Source of the DNA: Balanoglossus misakiensis
Taxonomy: Eukaryota; Hemichordata
Reading direction: 5' to 3'
Assembly: GCA_040954595.2 (NCBI GenBank)
Contig: CM082579.2
Span: forward strand, 4,588,001-4,652,000
Length of the DNA stretch: 64,000 nucleotides
The notes under the pieces are model-generated. The model saw nothing but the letters and a program-made list of their open reading frames with translations. It was not told where the DNA came from and made no database searches. Positions within the stretch are counted from its first letter, which is position 1; each line of letters starts with the position of its first letter. Shown in pieces: positions 16,001 through 28,308 of the stretch. The translations under genes and the position numbers were made by a program.

Positions 16001-19000
16001 GCCCGCCGGCATATTCCACTGACAAGAATTACTCGGGGCGTCGGTGTGTGTCTTGGACCCAATGGAATAAGAATGTCATCCGATGGTACACACACTTGTT
16101 GGCTTCATCGAGCAAAACAAACATGCTTTAAAAAGAGAAGTGTAGAGCTCTGTCCGTTTTGGCGGTGATAGAAAGTTAGCACAAAGGCATCGAGTGAAAA
16201 ACAACTGACGATAATATCAAAAATACATGAAGTTAAAGAGATTTGGTGTCAATATGTCACAGACGAACATGGCATTGACCTGAGTGGTCATGGATAATTA
16301 AAACTCGCGCATAGTAAACAAATTACATTGGTTGAGGTATGTGTCTATCCAACCTGGTACAACCCCAGTGACAACTTGCGTTCCCACTCAAGTGTAAAGT
16401 TGCAGTCAAACGTGAAATTCATTGTATTGACGTGTTGTTGTGATAACGATCGAGAAAACATGAATTTTTCAGGAAATGACATGGCAGAATAATTGAAAAA
16501 GTTAATTATGAGACGGCACCGAGCGATAATTCTGGATAACGCATCATTCCTCGCCGATGAGCATTTTGTTGCAACGAGCGATAACATTGATTCTTATGAT
16601 CCGGTTCACTCGGTGAAGATTAGTATCCATACTGTAAACAACTTTAGGCCCGGATGTGAGCAGCAGGGCGAACACGTACATGCACTTAGTCTCGGTTACC
16701 CAGACCCCCCTGCTTCTTCTGGAGTGTCCAACGGAAGAAGCAGGGGGGTCTGGGTAACCGAGACTAACATGCACTGCGCATGTATTTGCACTATATGTCG
16801 AGTCACGTGATAGAGAAGAAAATTGTTGAAGTTTAATCATTTCACACCCAGGTCGCTTGATCCAGAAAAAAATGCTCCGGAGGACTGTTAGGTATATAGT
16901 CACCTCTAATTTGCATATGCCCATATATGGCTAAAATCTGTGGTTGGCTAGCTCTCAACTTCCCATGTAGTGGTAACTGTGGGTTAATTTGCATAGGTGG
17001 CCGTGTACCTTTCAACATTACAACTCTGTTTACTAGTGTGGTGCATCGAAACCGACTCGGAAGCTCTTGAATATGGAATAATAATCAACTTTGTATCGTT
17101 TGTCCTCCGGCTCGAGGACACCAGTTTTCCTCCAATATCCGGTTTGGCGAATCAAGTATACGCCGGCCGTGCTGACGAGACGATTAAATCTGTTTCTCTC
17201 TGTATACCTAGCTATGATTTCGAAGGAGCTGGGTTGTAAACGACAAACGTACGAGATTTACCGCAAATCAGAAGAGATACCCGCGGCGATGAAGAAGGTT
17301 AAAAAATGAGCCAGTAATTCTCTTGCGTACTTTCCCCGTGCTGCGAACGATTGCGCAGGAACATAGTGTAATTTATAATCGGATGATTTCCGGAATTTCC
17401 TTTGTCGGATATCTTCAAATAAGACTGGATGTCTTTATTCTGTTCGCTGATAGTTACATGCCCATATTTGCCGAACGTGCAGAAGAAGTCTGCACAATGA
17501 GGTAGCGCGAAATTTCCAGCAATCAAGTACATGTACCTTACTATGACGCGGTGTCTAAACTGTGAAGAATCGGATTCATTGCATTATTTTGCAAGATCGC
17601 AGTTGCCAGTTTTACGGGACGGTGTAGTATTTCCACCTTAAAGATATGTTCTAATATGCGAGAAACTGCTAAATTATCAAATCGTGTGAGCTTAACACCC
17701 GTAGGTATATTACATCGACTATTCATTATTTTTAACTGCCCCTCATAGTGGCATTTATACGTCATTATTCACAATCATAAAACAATGCAGTTAGGCCCAC
17801 GTAAAGGCCGCGACGTCATTATAGACTTCGGTGTGACGTCATTGTAATACCCTGTTTATGTACATTGCAAAATTCAGTCAAACTCTTTGAAAATGCCCAC
17901 CTCCATCAAAACAAAACTAAATGTATGTAAAGCATACCCCCCTTAAGTATCTATGGGAAATTTGCCAACCATGGTACATGTAACTATAACAAAATCTATA
18001 GCAAACGTGCGTTAAATACTAGTAGCTTGCTTGAAGCCGCGCCTAAAACATTCAGCGATATAAAAACTGCAGTAACATCTCCTGAAGCAACACACGTACA
18101 ATGGTCGATCTAAAAAGTAAAACAAGAAACATCCTTCAGCGCGTAACGTATTGAGGATCCAATTTCTGCCGACTGATGGGCTAGTCTCGGGGTTTCCTTT
18201 TAATTAGCCCGTGACACGCATGTGAGTTACTTCCCATGTTTTAATACGTAAGGGTGATCCTTTGAGAATTCCACGCTATAAATTTAACTACGGCAATTCG
18301 AATTTAATTTTGCCGTGAAAATTATGAAAAAGAAATGCGCCTCACCGTATTATCTCGTCTGTCTTTTGACGAAATGGCAGTAAAACAGACCAGGCGGAGA
18401 CGGTGCATTATCTAATTGTGCGCTGTGACTCATGCGAGGTGATACGCTCGTTAATAATTTTTTAAGAGGCGAGTTAAAAACGGGATGAACGAATCGTTAC
18501 TTGGCGACAACTCACTGAGGTATCTCGCCCCTCAATTTGCCGAGGAAGCGATTTGATTCGAAGTGTGCCGTTAGTGAGTAACGCCGTTATATAATTGCCG
18601 GTAAAGTCGTTTTTACATATAGGCGGCAGTGTCGTCTCAGAATCACGAGTTATAAAATATACTGACGCCTTGTTCGTTCTTCACGTCCCTGAGTGCGAGG
18701 GGCTGCGATGCACGGCACTATCGAGAAAAAAATCACTTATCCTATAGCGAAATGGATGTTTTGCGTTACTCGTGACAAATTGCTGGAGTGTATCGGATTT
18801 CAATATAGGTATCAGCATTCTAGATTCCCTCGTCTGCGCGTTCGACATAAAGTGAACCGTTGATATACAAGAGCAATTAGCCACTGGTGTTAAGTCTTGA
18901 AAACAGGTGACTTTTAGCCGACCCAGATCGCACTTTTTACGATTCTCGCGAGTCTGCTATCGCGGCGGTTTTTGACATGTGCGTTCGCGTTGCTAAACGG

Positions 19001-19910
19001 TCTGAGAAACTCCCGTTCCGGCGATAACGGGACATTGCTGCTAATAGATATGGCCGTTAAATCATCGAATGCTGGGTCCATTAACAGTGCAGAGGGCAGG
19101 TACTTTGCAAACTCTGGAAATGATACACTCGATCCAACTGACAGGCGATTCTGTGTCTATCTACTTTGGGGTGAAAACATATGCCAAGTGGTTCACGACC
19201 GAGACACTTTCAACTTTACCACTGCGACTTTTACCTTTGTCAGAGAGTTAGATGTGCACGCCAAGAACTCTATCTATTGTACATAAGAAAATGCCCTTAA
19301 AGCTGAACTAAACATTTTTAAACAAAAGCAATGACTCGGACGTGTATGTTACATTCTAAACTTAGAACCCAGTTTACAGTATACCAAGTTGACGTTCGAT
19401 ATTTTAAACTTGAACGTTAAATCTCAAGTAACTCCAACTATTCCAACCTCACCTCTCAACGGCAATCGCCAGCAAGGTGTTCACGGACACGTAGAGCGAG
19501 ACCATCTTGGAGGTGGCGGCCACCGTGCACATGGTCTGGCCGAAAATCCAGTCCTGCACCAGGTAGTAGTAGAGACTGAACGGGGCGCAGAAGAGGGCCA
19601 CGAAGGCGTCGGAGATGGCCAGGCTGGCGATGAACAGGTTGGTCACCGTGCGCAGACGCTTCAGCCGGAAGATGGTCAGGCAGAGGAGAGCGTTGCCGAA
19701 GCCGCAGATGAGGAAGACCAGGATGAAGATGGCGGCCAGCACCACCTTGGCGGCGATGTGCACGTCCGGCAGGTAGTTGTAGTCGCCGTAGTAGTCGTCG
19801 TCGTACTCGGAGGACTTGTCGAAGAGCGACGGGTGCGCCTGCAGAAGGTGCAGCCAGCGCCGGTGCTGCTCCGTCAGGTTGCTGGCGTTGAGTAGATACA
19901 TTTCCATCAT
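13025..19910 (-). CDS. prokineticin-receptor-like class A GPCR
   Basis: Seven-pass plasma-membrane receptor for a secreted peptide, probably coupled through Gq as in vertebrate PROKR1/2 (inference). It has two coding exons: 19910-19453 (ATG to donor GTGAGG) and 13733-13025 (acceptor CTTCCAG to stop), giving 388 aa (human PROKR1 is 393). Exon 1 has an N-terminus with NAS and NLT glycosylation sites, an acidic Tyr-rich patch (EYDDDYYGDYNY) and TM1-TM3. The intron splits the Arg codon of the TM3 motif, which is ERY rather than DRY. Exon 2 has the HPLKPRL loop, TM4, an ECL2 Cys (RYCAEYW), TM5, the loop GYVSQQQRDL, TM6 with CWGPYH, TM7 with FYVVESIAMVN, and a Ser/Lys-rich tail. The TM7 block, the intracellular GY/F..xQ loop and the intron position all point to PROKR. 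Close relatives in the neuropeptide-receptor group are the main alternative. Confidence 0.85.
13734..19452 (-). other. 5.7 kb intron of the receptor gene
   Basis: No second gene is supported inside this intron. It contains GT/GGT-rich simple sequence next to the exon 2 acceptor (about 13807-13870), a poly-C tract near 14313-14330, the perfect inverted repeat at 16686-16767 and a perfect TGACGTCA (CRE-like) palindrome at 17834-17841. Open frames here are short and show no family motif. Confidence 0.6.
16686..16767. repeat. perfect inverted repeat, 33-bp arms, 16-nt loop
   Basis: The left arm 16686-16718 and right arm 16735-16767 are exact reverse complements, with a 16-base spacer. The arms are GC-rich (core GGTTACCCAGACCCCCC). 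The flanks are not obviously complementary beyond the arms apart from nearby TGCA words. It could be a small palindromic MITE, a cruciform-forming site or a hairpin RNA source within the receptor intron. Confidence 0.85.
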
Positions 19911-20142
19911 GGTTGCAGCCGTGCAATCACGTCATCTTTTCATCCATGACGATCGAAGAAATGGAGAGGAACGTGGGGGAGTTATCTGTTCTCTTTACGT
20001 AGGAGTCGGTGTGACTGGTGGCAACAAGTCTAGGTATGATGGACGGCCAATAACAGTGCCAGGCTTACCTTCAGCGAAACAAGAGAACTCTCCAGAAAGT
20101 GAACGCACAGCACTCTAATGACGGCGCTAGCGGTCTGCCCAG

Positions 20143-20150
20143 CTTATATA
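20143..20150 (-). promoter_or_regulatory. TATA box of the receptor gene
   Basis: The minus strand reads TATATAAG here. Transcription would start near 20115. A good donor (GAAG then GTAAGC) follows near 20073, consistent with a short noncoding first exon spliced to the exon that carries the ATG at 19910. Transcription start and 5' intron are inferred from motifs only. Confidence 0.45.
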
Positions 20151-20159
20151 CAGTGAGTG

Positions 20160-23100
20160 CGCCACAGCGCGTGTATCAACATAATTCTTTCATCGTTTTC
20201 ATATGCAGTGTCTGGGAGTGACGTACATTGGAGAGAAAAAAGGGGGCGCCAAAATTTTTGTTTCGCTTTGATCAAGCGTCATGACAAATCAAACCTGATG
20301 AAGTTGTCAGCACTGTCACATTTCTTTGGTCATCTTTAAAATCCATATACATAGAAATACAGTTGTCAATGAACGGGTCGTTTATCAAAACATCAAGGAG
20401 CTGGGGTCACGTGACAAAATGCTGATTCAAGATTCAAATAGTCGTTTTCCTTGTAGACAAAAATAGTTAATTAAATTTATCCCCAAATCAAGAGTAATTA
20501 AGATATGCTCTCGTTGAATCTAGCTCCTTTTGCCTGAACAATGCGAATTTAGGTAGGTTCACGCAGACACGATGTCGACTCCATTCGTCCCCGATGGGGG
20601 CGTCCTTGAATGCACTTATCTTCACGCATTCAACTTCAGGGACGATTTGTTGTTGATTAACCTACGAATCAATCAAAAGCTTGACATTCGAACCTGATGA
20701 TAGGCCCTGGGGCCCTGGACTCTGGGGCAACTGAATTACTTAACGTGTATTTTACACCAAAGATAGTCGGAATCACTTCGTTTGAAACTGGAAGATGTGA
20801 TTTTCCGCTCATTGCCAGATCTCGCGAGACTTTGTTAAATACCGTGGCAACGTGCTGGTCACGTGAGAATATCGTCCCGATGCCTAGCCACGCGAGATCT
20901 CACAGGGTGTCATGGAGTTCCGAAAAAGGTCTGGAGAAGCCCAACTTTAAGCCATCGCATTTGAATGTCTCGAAGAGGGTTACTGTTGACCGCTTTGTTA
21001 CAAGTTGTGACCTGTTACGATATTACCTGTTCACCTTTAATGAAGGAAACAGAAGACGAGCTAGGGGCGCTCGATTTCTGTGTCTTCGTGACTTCAAACA
21101 AACCGTATTTGTATGCACAGGCGTTTTTTCCAACAACTTTGCTCCTACAGTGAATAAATCATCAGGCTATCGTTTCTGCTTGCGGGATCTCCCATTTCCC
21201 ACACCGAAACTTATCTCGGTGCCTGGGTGCCACTGAACAACCCTGGACGACCCATCCCTCTCAATTTTGATTTAAAAGCAATGTATCTAACGTGTTTATT
21301 CTCAACTCCTGGTCAATACACCAAAGAGCCGTGGTTCGGCTCCTCGTTGTAAGGGTCCTCATGAGATATAGAGTGTAATGGGGCACGCTGAAATCTCTGT
21401 TTTTTATGTAAGACTTCAAAAAGCCGATAGCAACGCCGGTCCCTCCTTTGAACTGATCCGGTTACTTCTGTAAAACTTAAGAGCTTTAGTTCTCCGTCGG
21501 GTTCCAAAACGGAATAGTGACCACGAGATACCTTCGTTATTATTCAGCGGAAGACAAGGCAAATTTGAAAGCCCTAAACCTAAAACGGCCCAGCGGCTAT
21601 TATGGAAACTTTCAGCGATTCCTTTAATACCCGGTCGTGGCAATATCTTGAAAGCAAATATAGATGACATGTAACCGGAAGCAAGGTCGAATCGTGTATG
21701 ACTATGATTATTGACCCCCGAGACAGAAATGGGGCAGGTGTACTTTATACCACATTCTCCCACCGGGAAAGGCGCCCAACAGGCAAATGGCGGTAATGGG
21801 TCTGTCACGTGACCACCAGATTCCCGGAAATGCTAATAGATTCCCTTTCTTGATCAATAAATAAAGATTGTGTATTTGCGATGGTTTACTTGGGACTTTT
21901 TCTTGACAACAGCATGCAAAGTTCATGTTAAGCACAGTTAATGCATACGTCGTAATGTGGTAAATTTTAAAAGAAACAACATATTCACACTTTCACAGAA
22001 TTGCATTTGAGTGAACGTACACTCCAGCTGTAAACATATTTTCTACGAACTTGATATCTTGGGCCTACTCCGTATGCGTTGAGATTTTTCCAAAGGATGT
22101 TAGCCGAGCACAGCTACGAGGCAGTCAGACGCTGTATAGCCAGGGTTCTCCCATCTGCTCTGAAGGAAACACATCTATTGGACGGGAACAGCACTGCGTA
22201 CCGTCCCTTTTATCAGTTACTATACTAGTGTGTGGTTTACACAAGATTACGTGTCCCAGACTCATGTGCAGATAATACCCTTATCAACGCCAAGAAGGCG
22301 GCTTATATACGGCGGGGGCACACTGCGGTAACACGGCACAGGAATCGCTGACTCAGCTCAACAGTGAACATTCATTAAAGTGGTCTTCCAGATGGCCAGT
22401 CAAACGTTATCAAAAACTCGCTCCCTATCCCATCACCAGATAGCTAAAATAAAACATGCACTTTTGACAAATTTTCAATTGTGACCCATTCGCCTGGCGC
22501 TAAAATATGCACAATTGTTTTCTATTCATGATGTCACGTGAAAACGCCAGGATTAAAGGGCCTTAGTTTCTGTCAAAGGCCCATATTTAAGAAGCGCCCC
22601 CCCCCCCACCTGAGTGCCCTTTGCAGAGCCCTAAAATGAGTATACTATTGCTTGGACGTCCAAGCTCAAACTGCAAACCGTGAAAATTAAGTTGCAACGC
22701 CGGTTAAAGTTGACGCAGGCGCAATTCTGTCAACCGACTCCTTGCATGTAGACAGGAAATCTCTACTGCATGACCATCTTAATCTTGCAAAATCTGACAA
22801 CCTGACGGCCAGTATTTCAAAACCAGAAAAAGCCGCAAAGCTTTCCATTTCATGATAAGATAAACCTAGACCGCAATCGAACAAAAATGTTTGAGTGCTT
22901 CAGCAACGTTCATTGCTTTTGGGCATTTCTCTCTTGTCGACACTGTGTTTATTCGCCGATAAGGAAGGGCATTTGAAAGCACGTTCGGTAAAAAGTTTAC
23001 CGCAATTTCATCCGACACCGTTGCGACTTTATATGCGGCGCTATAAACGCCCCAAACGTTATGTGTCGCAGTTATGCAAAAGACATGAAAGACGTGTTTT

Positions 23101-23680
23101 ACAGCCATCGTATACCTTACAGCCACAACATCAGTGGAGTGTGACTCATACACTATTGATTTTTTCACTACGCTTCCACAGATATTGTAGACTGTGTCTA
23201 AAAGGGTTTGAAATGAATCTCTGGAGTATATGACGACTACTGCTTGGTACAGACAGTTTATTGAATACAAACCTCTCTGACAACACGTATAGATTATGCA
23301 TCTCGCATGAAAGTCGATTCTAATCCTAAGGGCGGCCCTATTAAACTTTCATTTGCAATGTCGATTAAATAACGTTGAAGGGGTAGGGTTGCGAACACTC
23401 CTACGCCAGCTAGCATGGGTAGAAAGACCCTCGATCCATTTTAATCACGAGTATAAAGTGTTGTCTTGTCAGGTGTCATGGCTCAATATCAATAGAATTG
23501 GAACAATGTAAACTCAGAGGATTAGGCAATGAATAATATACATATACATATACATGTGTTTGTGTAAATCGTGTAGTGACGCTGTGAGTATGGGGAGAAC
23601 ACCGCCCAAACCAGATTCATGTCTTTATTTGGTTATTGTTCGCGTTTTATTATTTAGTGAATGGCAGCATATTGTTGTAG

Positions 23681-23715
<35 letters not shown>

Positions 23716-26700
23716 GGCTTCCCTGCAGTGTTGATCAGACACAACCGCCATCTCAATACAGGACAGCACTAAATTCTAAACTCTGTTTCCGTACTGCAAA
23801 AAACACCGGGGGTGGGGATAGTGTTGTGAATTTGTCGCTTTTTGTCGGAAAGCTGTTCACAGTTCGTCGAATGTCTCGCTGACGGAATTATCAAAATGGC
23901 CAATCAGCGGAGATGTCGACATTCGTGATCAACGTTGACGCGTTTAATCTCCGCTGAACGTTATCGGGGCTTTTGACAGCTTTGCACTTCTCAAGGGGCG
24001 AAAGCGCCTTAACTCACTTCCCGGAAAATATAAAGTTATCAGGCTGGCAGAGGCCGCTCCTTTCTCAATCAAGGCGCCGGCGGGCAAGAAAATCACATTA
24101 CGTCGAGTTCCATCGACTGTTTGTATAAATCTTACTTGCCCGAGTGTAAATCTACACCAGGCGATAACAAGGCCGCGATCGCCGACGAAGGACACTTGAC
24201 GAATTACATGTACATCCATTGTCTTTGTCGTATTGAAATCAGAATCGGTTCCGTCTTCGTCGACACTTTAATGGGGTGGCTATCAGCGTTTTCGCCAGTT
24301 AACAGTCGAGGCTGGGTTATTTGAGGAGATACCAGCCAGGGGGAAAACGATAGAACACTGAAAAACCAGGTCATACAGGACAGTGGAATCGTGCATTTAT
24401 ATATGGCGGTGGCGTGATCGTACCCCTTCTTCGAACAACCACCGCGTGAAATGGATGGATGACAATCATTGGGACCAATTCGCTTTCTTTTTAGACTTTT
24501 GACGGTATTTCTGTAGGGGTGTCATTGATATTTGCCCGCAAACTCCCAGTTATCATTAAACACCCAAATATTTACATGACATGATTTAGTCATTACCCGA
24601 AATTGCCTTGAAAACATTGTATGCCTACAGGCATGGTGCAATGTCAACGGTTAGCAACTAAATGATGATAGCGTCTAGTAAGTAAATACCAGACCAGACA
24701 AGACTGAATTTTGACGTGAATCGCAGTTCATCAACATTTGTTTAACGTGAACTTAAGTCGGAGGTGCACACCCCCTAAATTTCACACATTTGTCCTTTTC
24801 TCATGGTTCCTGACACAAGATCGGAATGAGCACATGATCGGAATGTGTACAATTAATTATCCTACAGTAAGTGTGTTCACATGTGCTGTGTTATGGATGC
24901 CGGGTGATTGATCGAAATCCGGGCCTCCATTAAGTGGTGAACGCAGATGGTCACACTTATGATCTGGTGCGGAATCAGTGCCCTAACTCTACAGTGCGTG
25001 ATGTCGATGCCACTGGGCGACTCACGCTCACGGCGAATGGGACAGGCGAGACGGAGCCTCAGTACACACACCTCAGGAATAAACCATTTTCCGAACTCCG
25101 CGAGACCCAACGAGATCTCGCGTAGTTAGGCAGTTTATGTGGGAGTACATTCTCATATGATACTAAACTCTGCTCCTATACTAATTTCATACAAAGCTTG
25201 GCATGTATTACCTGACTAGATCTGCTGATTTCTCCTCGGGATTACCATCACTGGCATGGGGTTGTGCGCTGCACGTCGCCATTACGCTTTTTAAGTGTAG
25301 ATCTTATATGTTTAATGTACTGCACAGCCCCGGATTATACCCGCTTAGACGTTTAATCTTCAGACTACTCTGAAGTCTGTCTCAACTGTCCATGTAAATG
25401 GGCAGAGATGCGTTTGCAGTAGGCCGTGAAGGCTTACAAGCTCATTAATTTCCTGGGTTGTTAGTCTCAACGATTGATCTTTTGCCAAATGCAGATGTTC
25501 TACGATAAACCCCTGAGCCCTTTTACTTCACATGGTTGATTTAATTTCACTGACATTCTGTGCAAACTAAACTAAACTAAACTCACATCCGCTGAATTAC
25601 ATGCAGAGACCGCCGACGAACAGAGATAACCCCGGTGTAAAAAGTCGTAGTTCTGTGATTTCGCAAAAAAGACACGACGCCATTATGACATTTAATCATC
25701 AAATTAATGCACTTCTGCTGTTCGCCATGCACTTAGGTTGGATTTTATCTTTGCATCATGGTAGGATCCTTACGCAGTTCGGCGATATTTTAGTCAATTT
25801 TGTCGTTGCTCATCAATCTGCAGAAAAATGCCAACTGCAACAGCATATAGAATACGTAAAATAAAATCGTGCGAATTCGTATTCCAAGATCCTTGCTGTT
25901 GCCCTTGGCGATTGTTTCTTGTCTGTGTTTACCACTAAATCCGAAGGTCGTCTTGGTATAAGTCCACTCTATTTTTATGTATAGCCGTAAGGAAAATCGA
26001 GTATTTGTGTCGAGTATCAACCAAAGTATTATTGGCTTACGTCGTCGATGGTGGGTGGTTTTACTCAACGTTTGCACTTTTTTCAATCCACTTTGGAAGC
26101 ATTAGCTGCAATCCCTAATAGTCATGCGGGTTTCAAATACTCTCGCGGTTCCTTCCTCGAATGTTTCTTTTTTTTCTCCGGCGCGCGTCTTAATTTTTCC
26201 TGCCCATTGCAAAATGCAAACTAAACCCGTTCCAAAATTAAAACGAAATCATTTATACCCCTTTCTAAAATTAAAAAAAAAATACAAATAATAACAAAAT
26301 AACCGACGGGTGGCTTTCTTGGATCATTTCTCAAACCAAATGTTAAATTTGTTCCCAAACTTGCATACATGGCGATAAAGGTTTGATCTCAACGAGTCTG
26401 AGACGCAAACTGAGTATTCTTTGAAACTGGAATGGGGTTGTTCATCTGCGGAAACGCTAATCTGGCCTCTCTAGATCTTCGAGAACATGGTCTTAAAAGG
26501 AATGTGCGAGGCTGAGGGGGAAATTACCCTCACAATCATGTACATGTAGAATATAGATAGTACTTCCCACTGTGTTGATAATAAGAGCCCAGGCTCTATT
26601 GTGATGCCGCTAGCTGCGTCTTGCCGAGCGAGCCGTCCTCTTTCTTGAGAGTCAGGATTCCCAGCATATACCCCGGATATATGCATGTCTTTACTATAAA

Positions 26701-27887
26701 GGGAAACATCAGAAATATTTTCAGGGTAGCCAGTTGATTCAAAGAAACATGCTGATGATTTTTAGATATGTCTCGCTTTAAACCTGCATTTAACAATAAA
26801 TATAGTGATTTACATATTATTGCTATGATTGGTAACTTAAATTTTCAGCCGGGGTTCCCTGGTATATATTTTACTAGTTTTGTCATATACCTTGAGAGAG
26901 TTGGGTTTGGGAAATCTGTCAAATGAGAGCGTTAAGTATACATTAATTGCAAGGAAATGTTCTGATTTGTAATCAAACGGCAACACACTTTGTTTGGGTA
27001 CGAACTGGCCTTCGGCAAATACAAGCGACATTCATTTGAAATTGTAAGTATGTGGTGATTGAATTCGATATCCTGTTTACTCCGAGCCATCTTTTTAAAA
27101 ATGCAACCTCCCCCGAATAACAATATTCATTCTTCGGGCAAGTCTGTACAGTCTTTTTTTTTTTTTACTTTAGTTTTGGAAGGAAAGCGGACAAAATACG
27201 GATAGGTACTAGGCTAACACAATGTGCCCAACTATGTTCATTTTTGAGTCGCTTGGCTGTCGGTGATTCAAGTTGGACTTGAGAGGGCGCGATCGTATGA
27301 CACGTCGCTGCGTTTACTTTCTCAGACTAGCTACAGGCGCGGCTAACAGCCAGCGGTAGAAATGGGGCAGCAATGTCGCCATGCGAAGGATGACTTGAGT
27401 TTTGTGGATATTTATCTGAATACATGAATCCGAAATTTACTATGCTTTGACCTTCGTTTGTTTCATTTTACTGAGAGAGCAGCTTCTCCAAGCAATTGCT
27501 GTTGGCTAACGTATATCATTACGCACACGAAAACCAAGTCTGGAAGCGCCACCAACGCTGAACTATTGGTATTGAGTTCAAAGGTCGAAGGTCACCAACA
27601 AAAACAAGCCATTTGAAAGTGAATCATGCGCTTGTTGTCCCTGGTGCTAAATCACACCTTTCCTATTAATTGGAAACGAATTTTTGTGTTTTAGTCGGAT
27701 CGCCCTGGAAATTCGGCTGCCGAAGAGTCCACCGTTGGGCGTCATCGAGTGAAGAATCAGTGAAATTTCGCTGGGTTACTTTTATGTTGTACGTGAGTCG
27801 ATCGTCGTAACATTCCTCTTGTGGTTGTTCGCAGTTCAGTGTGTGTATACATTCGACATAAACTAAGTGGCCCTTGAAACTGGCACC
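20160..27887. other. intergenic stretch without a confident gene
   Basis: About 7.7 kb between the receptor promoter and the first TMEM272-like gene. It holds a perfect TCTCGCGAGA palindrome at 20820-20829, a GTT microsatellite (23671-23716), a poly-C tract near 22598 and poly-A/T runs near 26273 and 27157. A 179-codon open frame at 20697-21236 has no recognisable motif and is within what chance allows for this much DNA. Confidence 0.55.
23671..23716. repeat. (GTT)n microsatellite
   Basis: About fourteen GTT units with one GTA interruption at the start. Poly-Val, poly-Cys and poly-Leu frames over it are artefacts. Confidence 0.9.
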
Positions 27888-27890
27888 ATG
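27888..27890 (+). other. candidate start-codon exon end of TMEM272-like gene 1
   Basis: GGCACC-ATG is followed directly by GTAACA, a usable donor, so the initiator codon would be the last codon of exon 1. Joined to the phase-0 exon at 28309 it gives M-QSLTN. The neighbouring paralogue shows the same arrangement (ATG then GTGAGT at 31643), which raises confidence. The donor itself is only moderate. Confidence 0.4.
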
Positions 27891-28308
27891 GTAACAAAAA
27901 CGTGAATACGTATGGATTTGGAATTAACGGTAAGGAAACACAATTACCATACGAATACGTGCTAAATCAAGCCATTATATACTGAAGAGGCAATCACATG
28001 TAATGGCATCTGTATCAGTTTCCACACTGTCTATTAATCCGTGTCAAAATTATACTTTAGGAATACCTTGAGTATCACATTGCTGCGCAGACAGTTGTTG
28101 AACATTTGACCCCGTTGCCAGCCTACTTTAGCGTCTGATTATATCCAATAGCATAACTAGAGCCAGAGTGGGATCTCCTTTGACAGTCTAGCAAAGGGGA
28201 CAATCCCCTGTTGATGCCATCCTGGACGGAACACTGCAAATATGAGTGTGGTGGGGTCGTTGGTCACAAGAAGCGTCCATTACAACAGGTTCTGTCTTCC
28301 ACTCACAG

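Noticed and set aside
16493-16924. open frames on both strands through the perfect inverted repeat sharing the peptide LGYPDPPASS
   Set aside because: The shared peptide arises because the two arms are reverse complements. There is no other coding evidence.
20697-21236. 179-codon open frame on + with an ATG
   Set aside because: No recognisable motif, low-complexity-free but random-looking composition, and about one frame this long is expected by chance across six frames of 64 kb.
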